Origin: Agelaius tricolor
Taxonomy: Eukaryota; Chordata; Aves; Passeriformes; Icteridae
Length of the DNA stretch: 64,000 bases
Direction: 5' to 3'
NCBI GenBank assembly: GCA_023055355.1
Contig: JALJCS010000028.1
Location: 7,006,418-7,070,417 of the forward strand
The translations under genes were made by a program, and so were the position numbers. Below the pieces are notes generated by a model, which searched no databases, was not told where the DNA came from, and saw nothing but the letters and a program-made list of their open reading frames with translations. Each line of letters begins with the position of its first letter. Position 1 is the stretch's first letter. Positions 49,330 to 62,263 of this stretch are shown here, in pieces.

Positions 49330-52300
49330 AGGTGCTGCTCCAACAGCCCTGCAAGGAGGGACTCTGTCCTCAGCACCAACACTCATCACCCACAGGGCAC
49401 CCTGGCCCCAAGACACCACAAACGTAGGAAGGGACACATTTGATGGAGAAGTGAAGCCGCCTCTGTGTGAGAGCTGAGGAGTTACAGCTGAAGGAAACAC
49501 AGCCTGGTGAATGCTCAGATACAGCCCAGGGACCCTCAGCTGAGGGGTGAGAAGCCCCCAGACAGAACACAAATACCTGCAGAGTGTTTGTTCCTGCTCC
49601 TTTGTCCAAGGATAGTGTGTGAGAAGTGCTAGAGGGGCTGAGGGACACGCTCCAGTTCTGTGGCTCATTAAGCATATGCTTCTGACTCAGGCATTTGGAA
49701 AACTGTGTGCCAGGATCAAAATAAACCCAGGGGGAAAAAAAATTAAAAAGTAACACCTTTTGAACTCCTATATGCAAGTAAAAGTGAACAGGCTGAACCA
49801 AGATTTACCAAGAGTTTTGGTTTATTCATTTCATTTTCTGAGTATCTCCACAGTCTTAATGGGGAGTGGCAAAGGGCATCCTGAAGATCTTAAACACTCT
49901 TTATCCTGTAGAGACCCAAAATAGCATCTTGTGATGTACTTGTGAAATTCTAAAGAAGTCACACAAAAGCCCAGAAGCCACAGGCAGGGGAAAATGGAGC
50001 ACAGCAACACAACTTATGATTGCAGGACCACAGGAACACACAGGAGAGGAGGAGAGAGACAAATGCACTCTCTGAGTCGTGAATGGGAGCCTGGGAACAG
50101 CGGGTTTGGGAGAACTTTAAAAGAGACTTTTAAAGAAGGGGCAGGGGCTTTGCCAGCACTGACCTGCCACCAGTAAATCCCTGACTTTGCTGCCTTTTTA
50201 CCACCACCAACACTGCCCTGCTCGAGAGCCTCACAGCTCTCATCAGGATCTGACTGTAATTGCAAGCTGCTCCCAGAAGATACTCGGGCACAGATCAAAG
50301 AGTGCTGAACACTTCTGAAGGCTTTAGCCAGGGACCTGTGCTGTGGATAATTTAATTAACAGTTCAGCATCCAACACATGACTGCAGCCAACTCTGATAC
50401 TGCAACTCTTCAGCCCCTTGGAGAACAACTCAGGAATATTCCAGGACAGAGAATGCACCTCCTCTGAAGCCAGTAAGTGCAACATCTCTGTGCTTCCTCT
50501 CCTTGTTCTTCTTCTTACTCCAGAAGTGTTTCCTTTATTACATGAAGGAGATGCTCTTTTCCTTATTACATGAAGGAGATGTTCTTTTCTTTATTACATG
50601 AAGGAGATGGTCTTGAGGAACATCTTTTCTCCCCAAAGATATTCCTCAAAGGACCAAAATCCAGGCTGCCCCACTGCCCATCCAGGCTCTGTGATGTTAA
50701 ATTAATGCTTGATGTTACTCAGAAGGGCCCTGAACCATGGTTTAGAGCCCCAGGGCTCTTTCAGAGATGTTCTAAGAGTCACTGATGAATCAAGCCTGCT
50801 TACAGGAATGCACCACGAGCTATTTCTCAATCTTTTCAAGTAGAGTTCACTAGAACCTGCTGACCTCCACCCTTAAAGAGGAAAAATGAACCAACAAAAG
50901 AGGGAGAGGAGAGGAGAGGTTCCTTCTTGTAAAGGAGGAGTCCTTCCTTCTTCCTATTTCTGTAAAAACAGAACTGGCTCTTTCAATCTGCGTTCAGGTA
51001 GCTCTGCTTTTGCTCAGTTCAAATGGGAAATGGATAGAAAATGGAGAGACAAACCATGTGAAGAAATTCCTTGGCTCCAGTGGAAAGTCACCTACCAAGC
51101 TCCTTCAACCATCCTTAGGTGAACTCCATGGATTGTGGTTCATTTGCAGCAAGATACAATGGACAGGAGGTTGCTGAATTTCATGTTTTCTCTCAGGAGA
51201 GCAGCACAAAGTGATGTGACTGAGGAACAGGGAGTAGTAAAAAGTTACCTTGTCTTCTCCATGAAAACATGAACTCAACGCTCCCAGTTTCTCCACAGTC
51301 ACACAGATTTTCCAGAGGCTCAGCAGAGCTCACAATTTCCAATCTTGTACGGCAAGTGAGAGATGAAACAGAACAGATTTTTCTTCAAAGCAACTACTAA
51401 TGTGAAATTACTTTCATCCTATCAAATCCTGGCATCAAGTGCAAAGAGAGATCTAAAACCTCAACTCCATCGACGTGCACAAATAGGAGATGGGAGCTTC
51501 GTTTCACTATCATTTTACCCAAACAGATGATGCCTTACCCCATCCCAGCCATTGCAAAGAACAAAGCAATGCTGTAAATCAAGGAGGAAAAACTTGTTGG
51601 ACCTTGCTCTGTGCTCCATTAACACATCCCTTCACATCAGCAGAAATAAAAGGTGGCAGAAAGGACAAATTTGGGCAATCACCGCTTACCAGCTGTGTGG
51701 CACTTCGAGAAATGAAAGTTTCCAAAGAGGTGCTTGCACCTTTCAAGATTGGCAATTTTAGAATGCAGACATCTGGTACTTTTTGAAAAGCAAGTCAACA
51801 CCAGGCACGTCCAGCTGCACACACCAACTCACTGGGGCTGCTGGAACTCAGAGCAAAGGGCAGAGCGTGCCCTGGTTCTGTGGTGCCCACCCAGCCCTGG
51901 TGCAGTGGCACAGGCTCTCCCCACCATCTCTGCCCTGTTTCCTCAATGCCACACAAAGCACCAGTGACATCTCTCTGGCACGAGCTGACTGCCCACATGC
52001 CCATCAGAGCTCGCATTGAACTCTGCAGATCCATGTGAATATGGATTTCAGAGTCACTATTGTTTTCCCCTCCCTGGAAAGGGAAGGGATTCCCCATCCC
52101 CCAGCGCTGTGCAGCCCTCTCCACCTCATTTCCATCTGGCTGACGCTGCACTAACGCCGAAGCTCCAGCTGGATCCCACAGCATTGTCTTGAACATTGTG
52201 TTCCAGCCGAGCTGAACCCGAGGAGCCTCCCGGCTCCAGCACAAATCCCAGGGTTTTATGGGCACGCTGGCCCTGGTGCTGGGAGCAGGGCTGGCTCCTG

Positions 52301-55300
52301 GAGCAGGGACAGCCTGGGAGCAGGGCTGGCTCGTGGAACGGGGCCAGTTGTTGTGCTCCGGGGGTTTTGTTTGGGTTTTCAGACACTGCCTCTTTTCACA
52401 GCATGCAGACAAACGGGAGACTCTCCCTAATGAGAGGGGGTTTGCTCCTAAAGCCTTCCCACACTCACCAGTGCTTCACAACAGTGATTTCAGAGCAGGG
52501 TTCTATGGAACAGGTGAGCCCACAGCACTCAGGTCACACACAGCTCCCTATATTTGCATTTTCCTTCTCCCCCAGTGAAATACAGGAGAGCCTCAGGCCA
52601 CGGCAGAAGCCAAACCCTGGCTCCCAGCTCAGTCACCAAACCAAGGGTGAAGCAGCAGCTGGCATTTCAGAGGGCACATGGTTTCCCTCAGTACTTCAGG
52701 CAGAAAACTCAACACCTTCTAAGAGTTAACAGGACTGGGCTGCTTAATACTTTACCCTCATCAAACATGGTAAGAGGCCTCCCATGCTGGAAACTCCTAT
52801 GACCCAGTTAAATACAGTGACCCAATTCTGTTATGACAGGAATGAAGCCCTTCTAATTTTCTCAAACAAGAACCATTTCAACTAAACAAATCCAATCCAG
52901 TCAAATCAGCACTCGCACAGAACAGAAATCTGCAAAATTCCTTTTTTATTGCCATGGACTCACCCTTTCACAGGGCCATTCATGTCAGTACATCTTCAAG
53001 CACTTTACAAATTAAGAAAGCACATTTAATATAAAGTAATTGCCCACATTTAAATTCCCCTCTTGCTTTCAAAGGTAAGAATTCCAACCTCAAACCAGGA
53101 GACCTTTCCAGTAAGCATCTGCACTGTTCCACTGGTGCTTTCCAGGCAATGCTACTCCTAGTAAATGTACAAACTATTTCTCACTTACACTCAACTCCCT
53201 TTGTCAGCTGAATAGAAGGGAATGCACAGGTGCCGTGAAATGAGCGTAAGCAAATTGGAAAGTATCTCTGGTACATCCCAAAAAGATCATCTGTGAAAGC
53301 TGCCTGACCTTTGCACAGCAGAATCAGGTGCTAAGTGTCACAGATCTCCCCAGTGTGACAAGGTGAAGTCAGCCACAAGCACAGGGAGGAAGTGCCAATC
53401 AGTGCACTTGTGTTTCAAACCACGAAACAAAGTATTTCTTTATGGGAACCTTTCTTGCTACTGTGAAAAGTTCTGATTTACATCGGTCCTCTACCTGAGG
53501 CCTACTGATAATGCAATTTTAAAATGATAAAAATAAAAATTTTCAAACTTATTTTCAAACTATCAACAAGTCAGGATGGAAGGAGGGGGAGGACGAAGGA
53601 ACAGGTCACACCAAATCTTTTCACTTCCAACAGCCATAACACCCGGCTGTTTAGTACAGGTGGCCCCAGTGTGCTCACCCAGCCCCTCCAGGATCAGAGT
53701 TGTGCAGGGGTAGAAGAGCCATGACAAACAACAAAACCTCTCAAACCTTAAAATGGACAGAATCCAGCCAGCAATTCCTGCCTCTAGTGAAAATCAAGCA
53801 GACTCTGTGTGTAGCACCTAGCTCACAATCTGGAAAAGGTATGTTCTGTCCTCTAGTAACAAAAACCAACATTTAACAAAAAGTTTGAATTTCATTCCAT
53901 CTTCCACCACTGAAAGTAACTTTTCTTACTCCAGACAATAACCTGAATATGGGACCAAAACTGCACACAATGATTTAGATGTTTTTCCACTTCACAAACA
54001 GTTGACCCTACAAGTTCATTCACTTACCAGGTAAAGCATTTTCATTTTAACCACAATACAGAATTTTTTAAGAACACACATGCACTTATAAAAGCTGCAT
54101 CTGCAAGTGTGAACCCCACAAAACTGAGCTGTGTGTGTGCTCTCAGGCAGCACAGAAATCCACCCATGGAAGGACTGGGGAGTCCTCTGGGGGAAAACTG
54201 GCCACCAAATGTCTTACTAGTGAATAAACCCCAATTAATTTATCACAGACCTCCCCTAAAATGTGTGAAAATCCACTGCATCTCTTGAACCATTCAGCTT
54301 GACAGAACTTGTGGAAGAGTGGACAGTAGCACTCCAGAAATTTCTTTCAGACTGCTAAGAACAACAGCAATGCTTGGCTGCCTCTACAGCCTTTCATGTT
54401 TCTTCATGGCACACATTCACTTTTTAATTCTTTATCCCCACGTGCAGTGAACACCGTGGGCTTTCAGAGATGAGTGTTAATGCCCTGGCCAAAAAGCACA
54501 AACCCAAAGATGCCAGCAGAGGAGGAAGCCCAGTTCTCCATTCAGATCAGAGCTTTGACAGGTTTCTCTTTGACCTAAACCTGCCTTGCCAACACAGCAG
54601 ACTGAAGCTAAGACTGCTGGCTCTGAGCAGGGACAGATGTTATCTGAGAGCTGTCATTACACCACTGAGTCACATCACCTGAGAAGACCTCTGGACTGCA
54701 GGGCTGGGATGTTATTACAAAGCACTTGGTACTCAGGTCTGTCTGCCTTTAACAGCTGCAACCCAAACATGAAGTCCTGTGGCAACACCATCAAAAATTT
54801 TCCTTCCTTTTTTTTCTTTTTTCATAGACAGCACAACAGAAACGGAACTAAATACTGGCAGAGCTCAAGAATAACATCCATAAAATCTTAAAAATGAATT
54901 CACAAGTTCTTCATGTGGCATCTGGGAACACACATGTATGATAAAATGAGCAGGGTTTGGCTGTATGGGCACCAGCACCCCTACACAAGGCCGTGTTCCT
55001 GAGTTTCTGCCTAAGAACATTCTCCCTCCCCATCCCAGATCCGTGATGGTTCCACTCACAGCGCTCCTGCCCTTTTCCCACTCTGCCTAAAAGATGCAAT
55101 GAGATGAGGATCACGCCTCTCCTTTACAAACTGGAAACCCTCCTGGCTCTGAGCACCCTTTCAGAGCAGCTGCAGTGCAGAATTGATGAAAAGAGGAAGT
55201 TTTCCTTGACACCAGAGGAGCGACACCCTGGAGACGGCGCTTGTGCAACCTCCTCGTGGGGCTGCGCTCTTGATTCCCCTGTCAAAGCTCAGTTGTCAGG

Positions 55301-55715
55301 AATCAAAAATAAAACTACAGCACAATGTTTCACCATTATTTCTCCTCCCTCAGCAGTATGAGTTCCATCGTAGGATCTCATAAAAAGCTCTACAGAAAAA
55401 TAGTACAGACTTAGTTTGACAGGAGCCTTCCTAGGCCCCATCCCTAAAATGTCACCAGAAGGACTGCATATTCACAATAAATACATTTTTCTTTTAACAC
55501 AGTGCTAATTAGAGGAGAAATTGTTTGGCACTTTCTCTTCTGAGTACGTCACCAGCTTCTGAGGACAACACTCCCTGTCTCTGCCACTGCCTAAATTCAG
55601 AGCAACCACAAGCCTGTAATGAGTAACGTGTGAAGGCCAAGGTGAGGTAACGTCTTGGCACCTTTCATACATATTCATCAAGAAACAACAACTCTCAGCA
55701 CTAACACACTCCTGT
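49330..55715. other. Gene-free unique sequence
   Basis: No recognised gene is present. A 178-codon frame near 52.2-52.7 kb overlaps other frames on both strands and has no family motif. A phrase at about 52.99-53.03 kb (CTTCAAGCACTTTACAAATT) resembles the tail of MIR-like amniote SINEs but is too short to be certain. Confidence 0.5.
50535..50615. repeat. 28-bp tandem repeat x3
   Basis: Three copies begin TTATTACATGAAGGAGATG at 50535, 50563 and 50591. They are almost identical, differing by one or two bases, and imply recent duplication. Confidence 0.93.
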
Positions 55716-55719
55716 CTAT

Positions 55720-55940
55720 ATGTAAAATGCTTCACAAAATTCTTCTTAAGAGCCTTGTTGGGCAGGGAGGTAAATATTGTTAGTCCTGTTCACATAGAGG
55801 TGAGGTGACTTGCCAGGGACGTAACTTGCCCAAGGTCACCCAGTTAAGTGGTGTCAGGAGCTGGGACTATAAAAACCTGCTCTTGCCTCAATCTTCTGCC
55901 CTACCCACTGAGGCAGCATTACCTCCCTGCACCTATGGTA
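55720..55940 (-). repeat. Well-preserved MIR-family SINE (antisense)
   Basis: This is the clearest SINE in the window. It reads AAAATGCTTCACAAA, then GGGCAGGGAGGTAAATATTG, then ACTTGCCCAAGGTCACCCAG, then a 'ggagctgggactataaaaacctg' block and CTTCTGCCCTACCCACTGAG. These follow the whole antisense MIR order from 3' tail to 5' head. A MIR this complete is notable in a bird genome, where MIR copies are normally very decayed, so it may have been retained for function. Confidence 0.85.
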
Positions 55941-56299
55941 ATAACAATAACACCACCCATGAACAAGTTATACCTAGCAAACACCAAGTAATTCCAGAGG
56001 AGGGATGAATGAACTCCTATGTAGTTAATTCCAGGAGCTGATCCAGTTCAGGCCTGCCCATGAACAGAGGGAAATTCTTTCACATACACAGAAAGAAGAA
56101 AGAAAGACAAAGAATAAAGACAGAAGTGAAGTGCTCCACATCAAGTGAAGCATTAATCCCTGAGCAGGAGCTAAACCAGACTGACTGCCCCAAGGACAGA
56201 GCTGCCTCAACAGGGACACAGTTTTTATAGTGCAGAAATGTCTCTCTAACCTGACTTACCCTGCTCAGCCTCCAAGGTGTGCTTGTGGCTTTAAATATT

Positions 56300-56650
56300 T
56301 TCTTGTTGCTGCTTTGAAGGCAAGAACAGACACGATCTCCCGAGCACCCACTGCTCCGCAGTTGGGGGGAGGAGGAGGAGGTGAATACTGTAGCTAGCTG
56401 AGAGCTGTCAGATTGTGTTTGCCATCAAGGAATGCCATTTCCCAATGCCTGAGTTTAACTCTGCAATGAGATGCACGCTGCTGCTGACCCCTGTGCTGCC
56501 ACTCCATAGACTCCCTTATCTCATCAGCCCCTGAGCATCCCATCCTCACTCCCCCGCGTTCATGTTCCCAAACTGTCAATCTCCCCGCAGTGACTCACAA
56601 GGTTCTGAACCCACCATTCGCCTCTGAGTCTCACTATTTTTTCATACAAG
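56300..56650. promoter_or_regulatory. Candidate conserved non-coding block
   Basis: The sequence retains many isolated CpGs outside an island: ACACGATCTCCCGAGCACC, CTCCGCAG, ATGCACGCTG, CCCCCGCGTTC, CTCCCCGCAG, CCATTCGCC and AGGCGTC. It has no simple repeats apart from a GGAGGA run and no transposon. It is the second-best hint of selective constraint in the window after the CpG island. An enhancer or an unrecognised exon are both possible. Confidence 0.33.
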
Positions 56651-59600
56651 TCCTTCTGGTTTAGATTGAGAGGCGTCTTATTCTTCTTAAATGTTAAAAA
56701 CGAAATTAAAAAGAATCACTGAAAGCAATATGCCCTCAGCACAACAGCCTCCCTGAGAGCTCTGCATACTTCAAAGAAAAACACAAGAATCTAATTCTGC
56801 TCTCCAGTCAGAGTGCTGCAAATTAGGAATAATTCTGCTGAAGTCAATCAAGCCACAATCATTATAACAACCACTGCGAGCAGAAGTGAAGCAGGGCCTG
56901 CCTGTGGGCACATTTCAGGAGTGAAAATGGATTAGAAAATACATGGCAAGGGTGTAATAAAGTTTAGGTCAGCTTAAAAGACTCTCGATGAACTCCCCTT
57001 CTAACCCACTGAAACCAAGAATTCTCTTTACCCACATTCTAATCCTCATTAATACACAGTGCCAGCACCACCTGTGCATTACTAACACACCTCTCAGAAG
57101 GTGGGGTGCTTGGAGATGGTTGCCAACCAAAATTCCAACACAGGCTTTGTTTGTCATCCCCACGTGGCACGGATATATCACCCACCAGGGATGGCTTCAG
57201 TTCTTTACCTTCTGTCACCTCCCAATTTGGATTATCCCACATTAAACCCAGGGCTCACTTAAGGCAGTGTTTTTAAAACTGGTGGAATTCAGCCATTGGT
57301 AATGGAACTGTTTTATTGCCTTCTCATCCAATCCTACTGCAAAGAGGAGGAGGAGGAGAATGGAATACAGGCAGCTCTCCCCAAAACATTCACTTGGACA
57401 TTTTGATATTCCTTCAGCTCCTGAGTAACCTGCCCATAGTAGAAGGAGTTAGAGCAAACCCAGCGTGCCTATTTTCCAGGGAGCACAGAACCAAACCCAA
57501 ACATGCACATCCATCCATGATTGGATTTGCTGGTTTAATCAGCAAGTACCAGTGACTCAATTAGCCTCTTAGCAGTGCCTAAATGGCACTAATTCAGCCC
57601 GCTGGCTGCTGCAGCACACAGCTCCCAGGCTGTCCCTTTGGATTCAGCACTAACAGCACGGCTATTCTTCTCCTGACAGCACCAGGGGCCCAGACAGTCT
57701 CCTGCTCTCTCTCTTCTCCTCTGTTCTGCCAACCACACAGAAAGAAAAGACCCCAGGGCTGACTGTGTGTGAGCGTTGAGTAGGAGGAAAAAGGAAGAGG
57801 GAGACACTATTTCTATTCATTTTACAGCTTCATCCATCAAAAGCCTTTCTAAAAAAATTGAAAAATGCATTTCCAGAAGCTCCTGGTTTAGAGCAAGAGC
57901 CTAATAAGGTGTTTAAGACATTGACCCAAGTCTAGCAGCCATATCTACTACACAAAAGTTCAAAAATTACAGATTACTTACAGAAGTACTGCTGGATTCA
58001 AAACCACACTCCCACCATTGTTCATCTGTTATTTATCTTTTTTGGGTTTAGGATAAAGGATAAACCATGAACACACCCGGCAATCCCAAACAGCAACACC
58101 CAAGCCCAGTGAACAAACCAGCAGACCCCAAAGTGCTTTTGCTGGGCACTCAACAGCACATTTGTTCAGTTAATTTTTGTGACTCTCCCTTATATAACAA
58201 CTAATTTTCAGGCAGATTGATTCCCTGGTGAGTTGTTGCACATTGTGCAGCCATAAAAGCACCAGTGACAGTCAAAGAAGGTGACAGGAACAGTAGGCTG
58301 GTGTTAGGGGAGAAGCCAAAAGGAGTTTTGGCAGCAGCTAAGTATATGTCAAATTAAAGTGACCAAGCAACTACAGCTTCAAAAGTATTGAGTCAGTATG
58401 AACAAAATGTGCTGTCAAAACACAACATGTCAGAACTGAGCCCATCAGATCTAGTTTACTTGATGACTATACATAAAATTACAGGTCAGGAGAAACATAG
58501 GAGATCTCAGAGGAGGAAAAAAACCCAAACCTTTGCTAATCAACCTTCAGTGTGGAAAGCAGAGTAATCTTACCCAGAAAAAAGGAGCAAGTGACACCTG
58601 AGCTCTTCTCTCTCTTCTTTATAATTCTCCTCATAACTTAAAAATGAAGTCTCATTAAAAATGGTCAAAGGTGGACTCACTCTTGGTTTGAGAGCCACAT
58701 TTGCAAAAGAGGTAATATTGCTTTAAATCCCTCCCAGCAGCTTCCCAGCTGACAACAACTTGGCATCCAAAGACTAGGTAGGGACTTGGCAAACATACAG
58801 CATTTCTACAACAATATTTGCAACATAAAATAAAACAAACAAATAAAAAAGAATATCCCTTTCAACTACTAGACAGTAAACAGGCCTTGCACTCCCACTC
58901 CCCTTTCCTTATTAATATTCAACAGTTTAAAATAAAGATGTACCAAAAAACCACCAGGGAATCCAGGGAATTCATTAAGCCTTCAGTATTTCAATTCACC
59001 AGCCTCTGATTTCCAGTCAGCTGAAACTGGAAAGTCATTACTCCAGCTCCAGCCCAGGTCAGAGGAAAGACTAATCTCAGCCTGACAAAGCTGCCAGATT
59101 CCAGGTTCAGGATGAATGCAGGGTGGTTGGGGAATTATAAGGGAGAATAAGTAGAATGCAGTATCTTAATTAAGGAAAAACAACCAACCTGTGCCCACAA
59201 ACAAGGACATGCACTGGGGCAGCAGAAATCAGTGGTACTGAGCAGGAGCCACTGAGTGAAACCTGCACAGAGCAGGGCACAGAAACCACTGAGCCTCCTG
59301 TTCCTGCATGCTCAGGTCAGCTTGACACTGGAGAGATGCTCCAAGTGTGAATCTCACACATCCTTCACCCCTGCCAGCCCAAACCCAGGTGAGTCCCCAG
59401 CTACTGCCCTGCCAAGGCTCTCCAAGGCCAGCACAGCTCTCACCACACCATCCCCCTGCACAAAAATCAACATCATCTTTCCTGCACTAAGGACAGGAAA
59501 TTGTTGCCAGCGAGGGGAACTCCATGGGAAGTGTGCAGAGACAATATCCTGCTTGGTGCATCCCCACAGCTTCTCAAAATGGTCCCAGATTTGCTGCTGA

Positions 59601-60398
59601 ATCCCCTGCCCAGATCCCTGCCTGAGAAATCCCCTCCTAAGTCAGCTCCCAGCTGCTCCCAGCACTCCCCATGCAGCAGGAACTGCTGCTCCTCCTGCCA
59701 CTTTGGCTTTATAAAAACACTGCAACCAGACAAGGAGATCTTTGTAGGGTTTTTCTTTTCTGGGTTTGGGCTTTTTTTGTTTTTGTAGGTAAACTCCAAA
59801 GTGGCACAGAGATTATAAACTGCAGCCTGGTATTTGGGGACAGCCTTTCCCTCAGTGCTGCAGCAAGGAGGGCAGGCAGAGGTTCTACCAAAATGAAGAG
59901 AGATCACAATCAAATAAATGGAACTGTTAAAAACATTCTCTTGGGTAGGTGATGTTACTGCAGCTTATGGACATTTTGTCTTCCCTCGTCAGAAAAGCTG
60001 GCTTGCTAATTTATGGGCAGAGTGGGAAAAGCAGAGGGATACAGACAGACACAGAATACTTAAAACAGGCCTCAGAATGGAGACAAAGCTCCCCTTTCAC
60101 CTCCTGCTGCTATTTACCATCTGGGATCCTGAAAAGGGGGTGATGGGTAGTTTTGTGATAGGTTTGGCAAGGGGCAGGACATTTAGGATTTTCTGTGTGT
60201 AACGAGGTCATGTGTCAGCGCCTTTGCAGCACATGGGAACACCATCCAAAGGAAGGTTCAACAAAGGGGTTGCCCTGGCTGAACTGGAAAGAAATTCTCT
60301 TTAAAAATATCCTGGCACCAATGCAGGGTCTTACTAAGATTAGTAATAATAATAAATTTGCAGAAAATGCCTCCAGAATGTAGCCTGGGACAGCACAC

Positions 60399-60411
60399 AA
60401 AAAAAAAAAAA
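60399..60411. repeat. Poly(A) tract
   Basis: A run of about 13 A residues follows unique sequence. I could not find a target-site duplication or retrogene body to call it a processed insertion. Confidence 0.8.
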
Positions 60412-61409
60412 TCAAGGAGAGAACACATGCAATTAAAAGTGAGTATTTGATATTATTCTAATTTTAGAAGTGGTATGAAATTTCAAAGCAAAATGAAAAT
60501 TCTGAATCCCAGCATTTACACCTCTGTTTGGAAGCCAAACAGGTCGGGTCACTCACAGTTTTTTGGTAACTTTTGCTTTCTTGAGCCCCTTACACTGCTT
60601 AGGAAGTAAGACCTGAACAGGCCAATCTGAAATGTGCTGCAGGTCTGTGGAGAGGGAGGAGTGCTTTGTACTACAGGATTCTTTGACATTTCCATGAATA
60701 TTGGGGGTTGGGGTGGTGGAGATAACTCAGGATTTCAGTGTCTGTCGTAAGAAGTGTAGTGGTTTTATTCTTTCTTTTTTGATCGCTTTGTTTCACAAAA
60801 GCAATTTACAAAGAGCAGTTACATGAAATGAGGACTCCTGTCTTCATAAAGAGAATTATTAATAGGGTGAATTTCCCATCATAGGGTGCTACAGTAAATC
60901 TTTAAACAGAATCCTTTAACCCAAGGACCTGAAAGTAACATGAGCACCCCAGCCTTTTGCCCAGACTGGATGTCTGCTGAGTGAAGTGATTCTAACAACC
61001 CTCCTACTGCAGACAATTCAATCTGTGCACTGAATTATTTAAAATCTGTTCTTTACAAGATGCCCAGATGTGAGAATTAGTCACCAGAACTAATGCAGCA
61101 CTTTCCTAGCCATGTGTCTCAAACTCCTGCTTGGTAGAAACCCCATTTTCAAGTCTAAAAGTTCTAAACCCAGGATGTCACTACTACACCACCAACAACA
61201 CAGAGTTAAAGGCAGCTTGTGCATTGTGGAAAACAAAATTTCACAAGGTACTGATGGGGAATCATAAAATTATGTCAGTCCAAGAGAAGAGGCCCTTTGA
61301 AACAATCACTGTCAATGTGGTGCAGTGTCCTGGATGTCAAAGGGCTGCTCTTGCTCCTCACCAGCCTCTCCTCCATGCATGCACATCACAGATCCAAACT
61401 AAAACCACC

Positions 61410-62263
61410 TCAGTGCCATGGGACACACATGGACACCTTCAGCCCAGCAAGGGGGGCTCTCCAGGGGCTCAGAGCTCAGGGTGGCTCCAGCCCACAGCCT
61501 GGGCCAGGCTGCAATCCAACCCTTGGGCCAGACAGGCACAGAGCCACCCCTGCCCACCAAGGATCTCTGGGGAGCCACAGAGCACCAGGCATGGGCCTGA
61601 GGGCTGCTCCAGGCAATCCCTGCCCAGCTCTGCTGGGATCTCTGCTGCTCCCAGTGACCCCAAGAAGAGTTGGAAAGTCTCTGCTCTTTTCCCAGCCCAG
61701 TGCTTGAAGAAGGAGTCAGAGCTCTTCATTTCTCAGTCTCAAGGTTGTTCATTGTTTCTTATCTATAAAATTCTTTCTCCTGTCCTGCCAAGGTCTGCTC
61801 AGCAGGACAGTTCCAGGCACTCTGCCTGCCCCCAGGGCAGGGTTATGTCTTTGTACTAAAAACTACCTGTACAATGTTTACAATTCCTTCCCAATACCCA
61901 TCACCTGTGTTAGACACTGAGCTTCTACTCTAAACCAATCCAAAAGTGCCACCATCAATCACAGCAGAAGATGGAGGCCAAGAAGAAGGAGGAGAAAGGC
62001 TGGACATGCCCAGATCCCTCCATCTTGCCCCCTGAACCCCCATTCCAGAAACCCCAAAATCGACTTTTCCACCCTGTGATAACTTCACTATTATTCCACC
62101 TAAACTGTTGTGGTTTGCTGATCTTCATCCAAGGTTGGTAATTTGCTCCATGGGTCACAATCAAACCCACAGGTGTTCTGGGCTCTGTGCCAGGGTCTCT
62201 GAGCCCCTGGCAGGGCTCTGGGCCATCCTGGACAGCCAGAGGGATGTGCTGGGTTCCCACACA
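61410..62263 (-). mobile_element. Solo LTR of an avian ERVL-type retrovirus
   Basis: On the minus strand the element starts TGTGTGGGAACCCAGCACAT at 62263 and runs through text I recognise from songbird LTRs: the 'tcaccctgtggataacttc'-like middle region, the 'gcacttttggattggtttagagtagaag' block, the 'gacataaccctgccctgggggcag' block and 'ggacaggagaaagaattttatagataag'. A TATA-like TTTTATAGATAAG lies at about 61758-61770 and the polyadenylation hexamer position (61748-61753) reads AATGAA instead of AATAAA. No gag, pol or env sequence adjoins either side, so this is a recombined solo LTR. The 3' end is approximate and I could not fix a target duplication. Family assignment is from memory. Confidence 0.7.

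Larger units (their letters stand above)
55941..61405. other. Gene-free unique sequence
   Basis: No coding exon or RNA gene was recognised. It contains a possible constrained block at 56.3-56.65 kb and a poly(A) run near 60.4 kb. Remaining sequence is unique and AT-rich. Confidence 0.5.

Noticed and set aside
52196..52729. Plus-strand frame of 177 codons
   Set aside because: It is overlapped by frames of similar length on both strands, with no motif; long chance frames are expected in GC-richer DNA.
56790..56880. Phrase resembling ancient amniote repeats (AATTCTGCTGAAGTCAATCA)
   Set aside because: It is too short and diverged to classify by eye.
61131..61859. Plus-strand frame of 242 codons
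   Set aside because: Most of it is antisense to the solo LTR and it has no recognisable domain.
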